This document shows positions 26,057 through 35,410 of a stretch of DNA of 64,000 nucleotides, in pieces. Positions within the stretch are counted from its first letter, which is position 1, and every line of letters begins with the position of its first letter. The stretch is from Yaniella halotolerans DSM 15476 (GTDB taxonomy: Bacteria; Actinomycetota; Actinomycetes; Actinomycetales; Micrococcaceae). The stretch is taken from assembly GCF_000420805.1 (NCBI RefSeq), contig NZ_ATVQ01000001.1, forward strand, positions 496,001 to 560,000, written 5' to 3'. The translations under genes and the position numbers were made by a program. The notes beneath the pieces are model-generated. The model made no database searches. It was not told the origin of the DNA and saw only the letters and a program-made list of their open reading frames with translations.

Positions 26057-27376
26057 TTATTTCTTCTCGGAGGACGCCTTGGCTTTTGCCAGACGATCGG
26101 CGATGCTCATCAGCAATGGCGAACCGGCCGCTGCGACAAACGCCTTATCCACGGGTCGCTTTATTCTGTTGACAATCGGTTCGGGTGTTCCGGTTAATTC
26201 GGCTTCCCGTCCCATTTCGGGGTTCAACGAACACCGAACCGGGATATTCGTCATCAAGCGGCGGATGCACGAGTTGTTATGGTCACACCAGGTGATCGCA
26301 TCCGTGCGGTTCTGTAGCACTTTATTTGGGAAATCCGGATCGGCGAGCATCTGGCGACCAAGCATGATGGCATCGGCGTGGCCTTCTTCGATTGCCCGAG
26401 CGGCCTGTTCCGGCTCATAGGTGTTGCTGAGCAGTAAGGGTGTATCGGGTAGTGCCTCTCGGAAGATCTGCGGCTCGCTGTGGGCCAGCATCGGGCCGGA
26501 GGTTTGTGGCAGGTTCTGGTCCATAGACTCGTAGTTCCCGTCGGTCAGTGCGATATACCCCAGACCCTCGTTCGCAATGTGAGCCGCAACTTCGGCGAAT
26601 CCTTGCGGGCCCTGGCCATCCGGTAGATGGTCATTGACGCTCATGCGCAGGCCAACAGGATAATCTGGTCCGACTTCGGCGCGAATAGCCCGTACTGTAT
26701 CGGTGAGGATACGCGCTCGGTTTTCTGCTGAGCCGCCGTATTCATCGTCTCGCCAGTTCGTCCGTGGGGACAGGAACGAGGAATACAGGTAACGCATGTG
26801 TGCGCCGATTTCGATACCGTCAAATCCGGCTTTTTTCGCTCGGAGCACCGAGGCCACGGTTTCTTCTTGAACTTCAAGAATTTCTGCTTTGGTAATTTCT
26901 TGAGGCACCGGCATTGTTCGGCCACCCGGAATGAACAGTCCGTTTGGTAACCGTGGTGCAGCCATACGCACTGGTTTCGGGCTTGCAGCTCGGGTTGGTC
27001 GACCTTCTGCTGGCACGCCCATGGCACCAAAACTTGGGAAGATCTGCGCAAAAATCGGTGTCCCGTGCGCATGAACGGCTTCAACCATCCGCTTCAGCTC
27101 GGGGATGTAGCGGTCGTGGTCAAAGCGCATCGAGGGACTAAACGGCGCCTCATCGTTGCCCCGCACGGTCGCGGATCCACCGCCGATAATCAGCAGTCCT
27201 GCCCCGCCTTGAGCCCTACGTGTAAGAAACGCGATGGACTGCTCACTTGGATGGCCGTCTTTGGTGGGTCGCAGCACGGCCATCGGGCTGAGCACGAATC
27301 GGTTTTTGATGGTCAAGCCGTCGATATTCCACGAGCTACCAAGCACTTGGGTGACGGTATTGGTTGTTTGAGACAT
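26057..27376 (-). CDS. NADH:flavin oxidoreductase, old yellow enzyme family
   Basis: 439 aa FMN TIM barrel. Motifs: LTIKNRFVLSPMAVLRPT at the start, HAHGTPIFAQIFPSFG, GFDGIEIGAHMRYLYSSFLSPRTN and HADAIMLGRQMLADPDFP. The C-terminal cysteines (WCDHNNSC..VRCSLNPEMGRE) echo the Fe-S segment of 2,4-dienoyl-CoA reductases, but the CxxCxxxC spacing is missing and there is no C-terminal FAD/NAD module, so it is a single-domain type. It would reduce an activated C=C bond with NAD(P)H. GAGGAG precedes the start. Substrate unknown; enone or ring-derived dienoate are options. Confidence 0.85.
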   Translation of the reverse strand: MSQTTNTVTQVLGSSWNIDGLTIKNRFVLSPMAVLRPTKDGHPSEQSIAFLTRRAQGGAGLLIIGGGSATVRGNDEAPFSPSMRFDHDRYIPELKRMVEAVHAHGTPIFAQIFPSFGAMGVPAEGRPTRAASPKPVRMAAPRLPNGLFIPGGRTMPVPQEITKAEILEVQEETVASVLRAKKAGFDGIEIGAHMRYLYSSFLSPRTNWRDDEYGGSAENRARILTDTVRAIRAEVGPDYPVGLRMSVNDHLPDGQGPQGFAEVAAHIANEGLGYIALTDGNYESMDQNLPQTSGPMLAHSEPQIFREALPDTPLLLSNTYEPEQAARAIEEGHADAIMLGRQMLADPDFPNKVLQNRTDAITWCDHNNSCIRRLMTNIPVRCSLNPEMGREAELTGTPEPIVNRIKRPVDKAFVAAAGSPLLMSIADRLAKAKASSEKK

Positions 27377-27492
27377 TTGAAGCTCCTCATGTAGTCTCCG
27401 AAGGATGGCGACACAACTCAGCTATGATTCGGATCGTGTTGTGGAGTTGGCCGTTCCAGTTTTCGTCTTGTCGTGTTGAGGGGGCTATATTG

Positions 27493-29481
27493 TTAGACTG
27501 CCGCGCGCGTGCGTTGTTCGAGGTAGTTCCGGGCGAATGCAGCGTACTGGGCAAAGAGCTCGGCATCATCAATCGCACCGAGATCTACGACGTCGCTGGC
27601 CGCTTCGCCCTGCAATAAGCGTTTCACCGGTACCTCGAGTTTCTTGCCGGTCTTGGTATGCGGAATGGCGCGCATTTCAATGATGTCATCGGGCAAGTAC
27701 CTGGGTGAGAGGTGTTTGCGAATTGCAGTTACAATGTCGGCGCGAGTCTGTTCTGCATCGAAACCGGCGGCCGGTTGAATGAACAGCGGCATGTAGTAAT
27801 CCTCAGCGTTAATCTCCGCGCCGATCACCATGGCTTCGGCCACTTGTGGAATCGCCTCGACCACTGCATAAATCTCAGCGGAACCGAGTCGCAATCCATG
27901 ACGATTCAATGTCGAGTCTGATCGCCCGTGGATCAGAATCCCCGAGTCATTGAACTCGATAAAGTCTCCGTGGCGCCAGACTCCCGGATACATCGTGAAA
28001 TAGCTATCCCGGTATCGACTACCGTCTGCATCGCCCCAGAAAAACAGTGGCATGGACGGCATCGGGTCAGTTACGACCAGCTCACCTTTTCCGGTGGTCG
28101 GCTTTCCGGCGTTGTCCCAGGACTCAACTCGCACTCCCAGAGCAGGGACTTGAATATGTCCCGCGTAAACCGGTTCAGTAACCACGCCACCCACGAAGAT
28201 GGAGCCGATGTCGGTTCCACCACTCATGGAAGACAGCCACACGTCCCCGACATTGGCGTAGACCCAACGGTAGCCGTCCAACGACAGTGGCGAGCCGGTT
28301 ACCTGGAGGCATCTCAAGTGTGACAGATCGTAACTCTCCGATGCTGCCAATCCAGTTTTCTCACACGCGTGGATCAGGCCTGCGCTGACCCCAAGGGCAG
28401 TGGTCTTAGTGGCTGCGGCGACTTCCCAGACCCGGCTGTGCGATGGGTAGGTGGGGTTGCCATCGACCAAGACGGCGGTCGCTCCGACACCCAGTGCACT
28501 GACCAAAGCGTTCCACAATACCCAACTCGTCGAAGCGACATTCAGGTATCGATCGCCAGGGCGCAGCTCGGTGTGGAACATGAGCATTTTCAGTTCCTCA
28601 AGTAACGCCCCGCCGTGGCTATGGACAATCCCTTTCGGCTTGCCTGTGGTGCCTGAAGAAAACAGCACCCACAGTGGTGAACTGAACTCCACATCAGTAA
28701 ATTCCAGTGGGGCGTCCTGGAGGATAATCTCCTCCCAACGCGCGGCTGGCACTCCAAGAGCAGGTTCAGTGATGACAGTATCTCCGGCCACCCATACCAC
28801 GTGTTCGATCGAGGATACTTCGTCAAGCACCGCCTGTAGCGTCGCGGTGTTATCGCGGTCCTTGCCACCCAGGGTGTGGCCCGGTGAGGTGATGAGGACC
28901 TTCGGCTCTAACTGCGTAAAGCGCGAAGCGATCGCACCGGGACCAAATTCGGGTGAACAAATTGACCACACCGCACCGAGGGACGCGGTTGCTAAAAACG
29001 CAGTCACCGCTTCGGCGATATTTGGCAAGACAGCGGCGACTCGGTCGCCCTGTTCCACACCCAAGTCCCGAAGGTGCTGCGCCAGTGCGGCAACATCATG
29101 TCGCAATTGTTGCCATGAGACCTCGGTTTGTTGGCCGTCTTCTGCCACGGCCAGAAGGGCGGTACCTTCGTGACCTTCCAGTAGTTGACGGGCAAAATTC
29201 AGACGTCGACCGGGGAACCATTTGGTGTTTGGCATCGGGTCGGTCGTACGGATCGGCCGGGGCGCGGGCTCCATGTAAACGCCGGCGAACTCAGCGAAGG
29301 CCTGCCAAAAGGCTGCTGGTTCATCGACCGACCATTGCCAGAGCTCTTCATAGGCATCACCAATCTCGACGCCCTGTCCTTGCACGTACTGCCGAAACTC
29401 CGTCAGCTGCGCAGTCCGAACAGTCTCTGGATCTGCCCGCCACATCATTTCTCCGAATTCGGCTTGCTGGTCGATAATCAT
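27493..29481 (-). CDS. Acetoacetate--CoA ligase
   Basis: 662 aa, the expected size. ACAS_N domain (ELWQWSVDEPAAFWQAFAEF), ATP-binding P-loop LFSSGTTGKPKGIVHSHGG (about 265-283), WVLWNALVSAL, and C-terminal GRSDSTLNRHGLRLGSAEIY with the lysine-containing tail HTKTGKKLEVPVKRLL. It activates acetoacetate to acetoacetyl-CoA, which the thiolase downstream can split to two acetyl-CoA. A related short 3-ketoacid is possible. Coupled by four-base overlap to the upstream cupin gene. Confidence 0.92.
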   Translation of the reverse strand: MIIDQQAEFGEMMWRADPETVRTAQLTEFRQYVQGQGVEIGDAYEELWQWSVDEPAAFWQAFAEFAGVYMEPAPRPIRTTDPMPNTKWFPGRRLNFARQLLEGHEGTALLAVAEDGQQTEVSWQQLRHDVAALAQHLRDLGVEQGDRVAAVLPNIAEAVTAFLATASLGAVWSICSPEFGPGAIASRFTQLEPKVLITSPGHTLGGKDRDNTATLQAVLDEVSSIEHVVWVAGDTVITEPALGVPAARWEEIILQDAPLEFTDVEFSSPLWVLFSSGTTGKPKGIVHSHGGALLEELKMLMFHTELRPGDRYLNVASTSWVLWNALVSALGVGATAVLVDGNPTYPSHSRVWEVAAATKTTALGVSAGLIHACEKTGLAASESYDLSHLRCLQVTGSPLSLDGYRWVYANVGDVWLSSMSGGTDIGSIFVGGVVTEPVYAGHIQVPALGVRVESWDNAGKPTTGKGELVVTDPMPSMPLFFWGDADGSRYRDSYFTMYPGVWRHGDFIEFNDSGILIHGRSDSTLNRHGLRLGSAEIYAVVEAIPQVAEAMVIGAEINAEDYYMPLFIQPAAGFDAEQTRADIVTAIRKHLSPRYLPDDIIEMRAIPHTKTGKKLEVPVKRLLQGEAASDVVDLGAIDDAELFAQYAAFARNYLEQRTRAAV

Positions 29482-30083
29482 GACACTGCTGCTTTTCCAT
29501 AGGCTTTGCGCTGGGCGGCGATGTCTTCGGCGGATTGCGGTGGGGTTCCGATCAGCACGAACAACATCCGCGCAGTCTTGTCAGTCCGATTTGACCAGGC
29601 GTGGCTGGTCGCACGTTGCACGACGACATCACCAGCGGTGAGAGTGGTTTCACCCTCATCAACTAACAACGTGATCTCGCCTTCGAGGACCACCGCATAA
29701 TCTAATGAGTCGGTCCGGTGAAACCAGAAATGATCACTATTATTGTGCTCGTTGCCGGCTTGGGCTTCTTCCTGCCCATCGAGTTCCGTGAAAATCAACG
29801 ACTCGGCGTCGTCTGGGTATACCGCATCCGGTGGGAAATCTGCGATACGCAGGATCGTTTCACCTTCGGCGGGGAATGAGGGGATCTCACTGTCGGCGGT
29901 GGCTAGATCTTCGTCGGAGACGTGGTCGATGCCCTTCGCCTGGGTCCACCACGGTACGGTCGCTCCGAAACCGGGGATATTTGGTGATTCGAAACTATTT
30001 GGCGCCGCTCCGTCATAGAGGATGATGGCTTTGCCTTCATCATCATGTCCGGTGACGACGCGTCGTACAGCTGCTCTTGCCAT
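29478..30083 (-). CDS. Cupin-domain protein
   Basis: 201 aa. One cupin barrel in the C-terminal half: HFWFHRTDSLDYAVVLEGEITLLVDEGE then LTAGDVVVQRATSHAWSNR, with several histidines and acids in metal-ligand positions (H..H..E in motif 1, H in motif 2). The N-terminal half (NIPGFGATVPWW) is conserved in small cupins encoded beside FAH hydrolases and FAD hydroxylases in aromatic pathways. Overlaps the acetoacetate ligase start (ATGA) and follows the FAH gene by two bases, so tightly coupled. It could be an isomerase or dioxygenase-like enzyme; no direct evidence. Confidence 0.82.
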   Translation of the reverse strand: MARAAVRRVVTGHDDEGKAIILYDGAAPNSFESPNIPGFGATVPWWTQAKGIDHVSDEDLATADSEIPSFPAEGETILRIADFPPDAVYPDDAESLIFTELDGQEEAQAGNEHNNSDHFWFHRTDSLDYAVVLEGEITLLVDEGETTLTAGDVVVQRATSHAWSNRTDKTARMLFVLIGTPPQSAEDIAAQRKAYGKAAVS

Positions 30084-30085
30084 GC

Positions 30086-31102
30086 TTAATTCTCCTCGTT
30101 TTCAAATGGGTATGGGCGTGGTTCTGGCCACCACGGTGGGACTTCTTTGGTTGCCGCAATCTGGTTACGTAGGGTTCCGACACCTTCGAGTTCTAGCTCG
30201 ACGACGTCACCGGGCTCAACGAAGCGACCAATTTCGACGCCGCCGCCGAAGCCCATGGTTCCGGAACCGATGAGATCTCCGGGTTGTAGACCGTTGAAGA
30301 TCGAGATGTAGGCGACCAGTTCTTCCGGTGTGTAGACGAAGTTTTCAACGCGGGTGTCCGAACGGACTTCTCCGTTTACACGAACCTGGCCCTTGAGTCC
30401 TTCAATGGAGTCGATCTCATCCATCGTGGTGATCCAGGGGCCGATACCGTAGGCGAAGTCCTTACTGTGTTGGGCCCCCATTCCAATGGGGCCTTCCAAC
30501 GCTTGTACGTCTCGCAGGCTCCAGTCGTTGAAGATCGTGATCCCAAAGATGTGGTCCATGGCGTCATCTGGTGTCAGATTACGACCAGGTTTGCCCATGA
30601 TGTATCCGATTTCTAACTCGTAGTCGAGTTTCTCGGAGATATTTGGGTACGGAATGACTTGGTCATGACCAAACACGGTGGACGTCGTGCCCTTGAAGTA
30701 GCCGGGGCGCTCGTAGACGGCACGAACCGGCTTAGTTTTCGCAACGTTTTTGAAATAGTTTTCAATGTGCGTTCCAAAGGTCAGGCCGTCTCGAATTACT
30801 GGCGGATCGATGGCGGCGCGCCACTGTACGTCAGCAATCGCAGTCGACGCGTCATCGGCGGCTGCCAACGCGTCATGGGCGATATCCAAAAACGCGTCGC
30901 CAATGGCGATCGCATTGGACAGGCTGGCAGGAAAGATACTCAGGGCAAGCTCGCGGGCTCGTTCCGGGGTGGCACCGCGGCGCTGCAGCGTCAACGCATA
31001 CGCTCGGGCAAGGTCGATGACTCGGTCATGTTCTGGTTCGACAGCTACGGTGCGTAGCTGTTCTCCGTCCGGGGTGGACACGGCAATTCTTCCAAGCTTC
31101 AT
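30086..31102 (-). CDS. Fumarylacetoacetate hydrolase family protein, copy 1
   Basis: 338 aa. FAH C-terminal fold with the metal-binding glutamates in YELEIGYIMGKPGRNL and the aspartate in GITIFNDWSLRDVQ; C-terminal GDLIGSGTMGFGGGVEIGRFVEPGDVVELE closes the site. The family cleaves or hydrates C-C bonds of beta-diketo acids such as fumarylacetoacetate and acylpyruvates. AAGGAG is eight bases before the start. Directly upstream of cupin and acetoacetate-CoA ligase, which suggests acetoacetate may be one of its products. Not orthologous in detail to copy 2 at 44.5-45.5 kb. Confidence 0.88.
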   Translation of the reverse strand: MKLGRIAVSTPDGEQLRTVAVEPEHDRVIDLARAYALTLQRRGATPERARELALSIFPASLSNAIAIGDAFLDIAHDALAAADDASTAIADVQWRAAIDPPVIRDGLTFGTHIENYFKNVAKTKPVRAVYERPGYFKGTTSTVFGHDQVIPYPNISEKLDYELEIGYIMGKPGRNLTPDDAMDHIFGITIFNDWSLRDVQALEGPIGMGAQHSKDFAYGIGPWITTMDEIDSIEGLKGQVRVNGEVRSDTRVENFVYTPEELVAYISIFNGLQPGDLIGSGTMGFGGGVEIGRFVEPGDVVELELEGVGTLRNQIAATKEVPPWWPEPRPYPFENEEN

Positions 31103-31277
31103 AAGACGACTCCTTAGGGTCTACTTTTTCTGTTTGGTTAGTGGGTTTTGGGATCAAGAAGCGTGTTTCGACCGCTTGAGCCTTCGACAGGCCCGTATCC
31201 GGGTCGTTGCACATCTCTTGGGTGATGAAATCCACCTGATTGGCGATACCCCACGATTGCAGGGGTTCGCGCGAACG

Positions 31278-32792
31278 TCAGGTAAAGACGCTGGCTGATT
31301 TTTGTTGAATGTCTGCCAGGGGTAGTGCCTCGATGAGGTCTTGTAGCTGCGCCTTGTCGGAGGCGGTACCGAAGATATAGCGGTCTGGTCGTACAACGGC
31401 CGCTAATGCATTCGACGCTTCGAGCACTTGAGCATTTTTTGTCGGATCCAGCAGCACAACGATGTCCCGGCTGTCTTCGATGCGAGCACGAAGTGCCTCA
31501 TCCAGCTGTTCATACATCTCGGGTTGTGCAGCGAGCACAAAACGCACGTCAAGCGTGTCATCCAGTCGGATGTCATCTGTCAGGATCGGTTGAACGCTCA
31601 GTCTGCCAGCCTGCTCATCGAGTGCCCCTCGATGCAGGCCTGCACCCAACGGCGGTGAAACCGGTGCCGCAGCCATGGGGTTGGCACGGATATTAGCATC
31701 ACGTCGATCCGCTGCTTCAGCATCGGTGGTCTGTAAGAAACCGGCGGCAGTGACCGCTTGTTCGACCCAAAATTTGGCGTGAGGCTTTCGTTCTGACTCG
31801 TAGGTATCCAAAATGGAGGCATCAGCTTGGCCGCGTTTGACCAAGTCCAACTTCCACGCCAGGTTGGCAATATCGCGTAGACCGGCGCACAATCCTTGAC
31901 CGAAGCACGGTGGGGCCAGGTGTGCGGCGTCGCCGGCGAGGAAGACATTGCCTTGGCGCCAGGACTTCGCGATCCGACCACGGAACATATAAATTGCTTG
32001 GCGCTCTGGGTCGAATTTTGAAGCCGGCAGAACGCCATAACTAATGCGTTCGATGGCCTCAGGCGTGATGATTTCGTCTGGATGATCATCGTCCATCACC
32101 ATGAACTCCATCCGCACGCGAGTTTCAGGGAGTCGAATCCACATGGCCGGGCGCGTGTGATGCAGCAAGAAAATCATGTCGTCTTCGTAACCGGGACTGT
32201 CGTGCAGGTGGCCATCGACCACGACCCAGCGGGCATCTTCACCATACTTGTCGGCACCGATCTCGAGTGAGCGGCGCACAAATGACTTGGCGCCGTCGGC
32301 ACCGATGAGCCAGCGTGCCGTGTACACGCCCTGCGAGCCATCGGTTTCGCGAACCGTGACTCGTACCCCTTCGTCGAGGTTTTGAAAGTGTATGACTTCC
32401 ACACCACACCGCAACTCTACGTCCGCGGTTTCCTCTACGACTCCGCGCAGCAGACGTTCCACGTCGGGCTGGTGGAACGTCACGTCATTATGCCAACCTT
32501 GAGAGCCGAGCTGCCCTGTCGGCACCGACACCAGCTGTTCGCGGTCTTCGTTTTGCATATGCATGGTCATCATGGGCTTGGTGACCTTAGCGAGTTCCTC
32601 AGCAATCCCCAAGGTTTGCAGCACTCGCATGACTTCACCATCGAAGTGCACGGCCCGTGCGGTAGGCCACATTTCTGTTTCTTTTTCAAAGCCGATCGCA
32701 GTGAGGCCAAGTCGCCCCAAGAGCGCTAGGGCTCCTACTCCGACTGGGCCGCCGCCAACGACGATGACGTCTGCGTCAAATTCTTGAGACAT
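31278..32792 (-). CDS. FAD-dependent aromatic hydroxylase (MhpA/PheA-like), copy 1
   Basis: 504 aa, class A flavin monooxygenase. GxGxxG FAD motif VIVVGGGPVGVGALALLG, the DG motif WLIGADGAKSFVRRSLEI (about 165) and the GD motif NVFLAGDAAHLAPPCFGQGLCAGLRD (about 290). It hydroxylates a phenolic ring using NAD(P)H and O2, giving a catechol for ring cleavage. Start ATG 32792 with GGAAGG seven bases upstream. First gene of the long minus-strand operon; promoter and operator lie directly upstream. The 175-base gap to FAH copy 1 holds no clear hairpin. Shares most motifs with copy 2 (43-44.5 kb). Confidence 0.88.
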   Translation of the reverse strand: MSQEFDADVIVVGGGPVGVGALALLGRLGLTAIGFEKETEMWPTARAVHFDGEVMRVLQTLGIAEELAKVTKPMMTMHMQNEDREQLVSVPTGQLGSQGWHNDVTFHQPDVERLLRGVVEETADVELRCGVEVIHFQNLDEGVRVTVRETDGSQGVYTARWLIGADGAKSFVRRSLEIGADKYGEDARWVVVDGHLHDSPGYEDDMIFLLHHTRPAMWIRLPETRVRMEFMVMDDDHPDEIITPEAIERISYGVLPASKFDPERQAIYMFRGRIAKSWRQGNVFLAGDAAHLAPPCFGQGLCAGLRDIANLAWKLDLVKRGQADASILDTYESERKPHAKFWVEQAVTAAGFLQTTDAEAADRRDANIRANPMAAAPVSPPLGAGLHRGALDEQAGRLSVQPILTDDIRLDDTLDVRFVLAAQPEMYEQLDEALRARIEDSRDIVVLLDPTKNAQVLEASNALAAVVRPDRYIFGTASDKAQLQDLIEALPLADIQQKSASVFT

Positions 32793-32809
32793 TCCCCGAC
32801 CTTCCGATT

Positions 32810-32855
32810 CGGTGCGTTTCGTATCGAGTGTAATTCATATCACAAACTTGTGCAA
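32810..32855 (-). promoter_or_regulatory. Promoter and island operator site 4 for the hydroxylase-1 operon
   Basis: Read on the minus strand: TTGCAC (32855-32850), 17-bp spacer, TACACT (32832-32827), immediately followed by CGATACG-AAA-CGCACCG (32826-32810). The same -35/-10/operator layout occurs before hydroxylase 2. Predicted leader about 28 nt. Confidence 0.72.
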
Positions 32856-32887
32856 TGTGTGTCGCAAAACTTCAGCTCGAAGACCAA

Positions 32888-34264
32888 CTAGGCCCGCCAG
32901 ACGGTCTTCAAATTGCAGAATTCGCGAATGCCCTCGGCAGCCAACTCGCGTCCGTAGCCGGAGTTTTTAATTCCGCCAAACGGTAGCTCTTGGTAGGACA
33001 CAGTCATGCCATTGATGAAGACAGCACCTGCTTCTACATTGCGCAGGAACCACTCTTGCTCTTCGATGTTGGTCGTCCACACGGCACTGGAGAGCCCAAA
33101 GTCGGTCTGGTTGGCGATCTCGAGCGCCTCTTCGGCAGAGTCCACCTTGTACACGGTGGCGACAGGTCCAAATGCTTCTTCTTGCACCAGACGCATGTCC
33201 TCGGTCAGTCCAGCAAGCACGGTCGGTGCGTAGAAATACCCGGCACCTTTAGGGATGTAACCACCGGTGAGGACCTCGGCCCCCTTGTGCACCGCATCGT
33301 CCACGAGCTCCGCGAGGTCATCTCGACCGTCTCGAGTAGCCAGTGGACCAATCTGCGTTTCTGGATCCAACGGATCGCCGACCTTGAGGTTGGCCATGTG
33401 CTCGGCGAACGCTGCGGTGAATTCGTCGTAAATGTCAGCGTGAACAATGAATCGTTTGCCGGCGATACACGACTGACCATTATTATTGGTGCGCGCCAAT
33501 ACGGCGGTGGAGGCGGCCGCTTGGACATCGGTGGACGGCATGACAATAAACGGATCTGAGCCGCCCAACTCCAACACAGATTTCTTAATGTGGTCGCCAG
33601 CTATCGAGGCGACCGAGCGTCCCGCAGGTTCTGACCCGGTCAGCGTGACGGCTTTTACTCGCGGATCAGCAATGACCTGCGCCACGTCGCCGCCACCAAT
33701 CAGTAACGCACGGAAGGCACCTGCCGGAAACCCTCCGTGCTCGAATAAGGTATCGAGAAATAGTGCTGCTTGAGGAACATTCGAGGCATGCTTTAGCAGT
33801 CCGGCATTTCCGGCCATCAGCGCAGGTGCGGCAAAACGCACAACCTGCCAGATTGGGTAGTTCCAAGGCATCACGGCAAGCACGACACCCAGCGGCTCAT
33901 AAAACGTCCAGGCACTCGAGGCGTTCACCTTTGACGGATCCTCCAGCTGCTCCCCCGCCAAAAACTCCTCAGCATGATCGGCATAGAAGCGCATAGCGTT
34001 GGCAGACTTATGAACTTCTGCTACCGACTGGTGGATAGGCTTGCCCATCTCAATGGTAATGAGGTTGCCGAGCTCTTCGGCCTGCTGCTCTAAGAAGTCG
34101 GCCGCCGCATGCATCCAGGCGGCCCGCTGGGCAAATGTAGTATCTCTCAACTCAAGGGCAGCTTGAGCCGTCTGAGCGATTCGTTGCTCCACTTCTTCGG
34201 GAGTATGTCGGTCAATGACCATTTCAGTGGATTCATTTGCTGGGTTCACAGTTACAAGCGACAT
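32888..34264 (-). CDS. NAD(P)-dependent aldehyde dehydrogenase (succinate-semialdehyde type)
   Basis: 458 aa. Catalytic cysteine in NNNGQSCIAGKRFIV, general-base glutamate in VLELGGSDPFIV, cofactor region VTLTGSEPAGRSVAS and the MPWNYPIWQVVRFAAPALMAGN stretch. Family members of this length are often annotated as succinate-semialdehyde dehydrogenases but accept many aldehydes; in this island a benzaldehyde or side-chain aldehyde is more plausible. AAAGGGG precedes the start. Divergent from the imine reductase-like gene with operator site 5 between them. Confidence 0.88.
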   Translation of the reverse strand: MSLVTVNPANESTEMVIDRHTPEEVEQRIAQTAQAALELRDTTFAQRAAWMHAAADFLEQQAEELGNLITIEMGKPIHQSVAEVHKSANAMRFYADHAEEFLAGEQLEDPSKVNASSAWTFYEPLGVVLAVMPWNYPIWQVVRFAAPALMAGNAGLLKHASNVPQAALFLDTLFEHGGFPAGAFRALLIGGGDVAQVIADPRVKAVTLTGSEPAGRSVASIAGDHIKKSVLELGGSDPFIVMPSTDVQAAASTAVLARTNNNGQSCIAGKRFIVHADIYDEFTAAFAEHMANLKVGDPLDPETQIGPLATRDGRDDLAELVDDAVHKGAEVLTGGYIPKGAGYFYAPTVLAGLTEDMRLVQEEAFGPVATVYKVDSAEEALEIANQTDFGLSSAVWTTNIEEQEWFLRNVEAGAVFINGMTVSYQELPFGGIKNSGYGRELAAEGIREFCNLKTVWRA

Positions 34265-34301
34265 GGTCGCCCCTTTCTTCTGAGACTTGGATCACCTACA
34301 C

Positions 34302-34324
34302 TATATAAGATACGATGCGTTTCG
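34302..34324 (+). promoter_or_regulatory. Promoter -10 and island operator site 5 between aldehyde dehydrogenase and OCD-family gene
   Basis: TATATA (34302-34307) is followed directly by AGATACG-ATG-CGTTTCG (34308-34324), a 7-3-7 arrangement with imperfect arms; TACGA/TCGTA also pair around the centre. It can control the plus-strand pair and, by position, the divergent aldehyde dehydrogenase. Confidence 0.6.
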
Positions 34325-34384
34325 TACAGCATTGTTTGAAAACTCGCTCAAGAGGTTTCAGAAAGACTCGAAGCAAGGAGTGAA

Positions 34385-35398
34385 ATGAGCATTGAGAATA
34401 ACCCCGACATTCGGCGACCGTTATTCCTGACAGACCAAGATGTTGCAACGCTGGCGAATTTTGAAGATGCGATTGCGGCGATTCGGGCAGCTTATTCAGC
34501 TGCTGAAGATGAGCAACGAACACCCGGACGCATTTTTGCAGACTCCCAGCGTGAATGGATGCGCATCATGCCTTCAATTCCTGCTTCGGGTAAGCTCTTC
34601 GGCGCGAAATCCATCGTGGGAAGTTTCGCCGACGGTCTGCAGGTCAGCTACATGATCAATCTGTTTGATAAAGAGACCGCCGAACTGGTCGCGTTGATCG
34701 ACGGCAATCGTGTCACGGGGCTGCGAACAGCTTCGACCACTGCGGTGGGAGCCGCTACCATCTTGCCGAACAAACCGGTGTCCGTTGGGGTGATCGGCTC
34801 TGGCTTCGAAGCACGCTCGCACCTGCAGGCGCTGGGCACTGTAGCCGAGTTTTCGTCCATCCGAGTCTTCAGTCCGACAATTGCCAATCGAGAAGCTTTC
34901 GCGGCCGATTTCAGCACCAAAGATGGCTCACACGCTATCCCAGTTTCGAGTGCCGATGAGGCGGTAGAGGGCGCTGACTTGATCTTGTGCGCGGCTCGTT
35001 CGCGTGACGAAACACCTATCATTCGGGCCGAAACAGTGGCCCGCGATGCCACGGTCATATCCATTGGCTCGACGACGCGTGGTCAGCGCGAAGTCCCCGT
35101 CGAATTGATCGATCGGGCCTCCACAATTGTGGTGGACACGTATGACGAAGTAGTCCACGACAGCGGCGATATGTTGGCCGCACAAGCCGAAGGGATCAAC
35201 CTCAACGGCAAAGTACTCAGTTTGAACACCGCACTGAGTTCTGAGTCTTCCATCGACACCTCGAATGGAATTCGAATCTATAAATCCACGGGCTCTGGCC
35301 TCCAGGACATCGTTGTCGCTGAGATGCTATACAACCGTGCCCGCGCCCTGGGTATGGGCACCGAACTCCCCGTAACCATCGTTACAAGCGCTAAATAA
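34385..35398 (+). CDS. Ornithine cyclodeaminase / mu-crystallin family protein
   Basis: 337 aa. Family marks: LFGAKSIVGSF with the active-site lysine, VTGLRTASTTAVGA with the substrate-carboxylate arginine, Rossmann VGVIGSGFEARSHLQALG (about 138-155) and VVVDTYDEVVHDSGDM with the aspartate. The family contains ornithine cyclodeaminase, alanine dehydrogenase and ketimine reductases; without ornithine-pathway neighbours, an NAD(P)-dependent imine reductase or amino acid dehydrogenase activity is more likely. Twelve bases before the aldolase-like gene, so co-transcribed. Confidence 0.85.
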   Translation: MSIENNPDIRRPLFLTDQDVATLANFEDAIAAIRAAYSAAEDEQRTPGRIFADSQREWMRIMPSIPASGKLFGAKSIVGSFADGLQVSYMINLFDKETAELVALIDGNRVTGLRTASTTAVGAATILPNKPVSVGVIGSGFEARSHLQALGTVAEFSSIRVFSPTIANREAFAADFSTKDGSHAIPVSSADEAVEGADLILCAARSRDETPIIRAETVARDATVISIGSTTRGQREVPVELIDRASTIVVDTYDEVVHDSGDMLAAQAEGINLNGKVLSLNTALSSESSIDTSNGIRIYKSTGSGLQDIVVAEMLYNRARALGMGTELPVTIVTSAK

Positions 35399-35410
35399 CT
35401 AAGGAGCAAA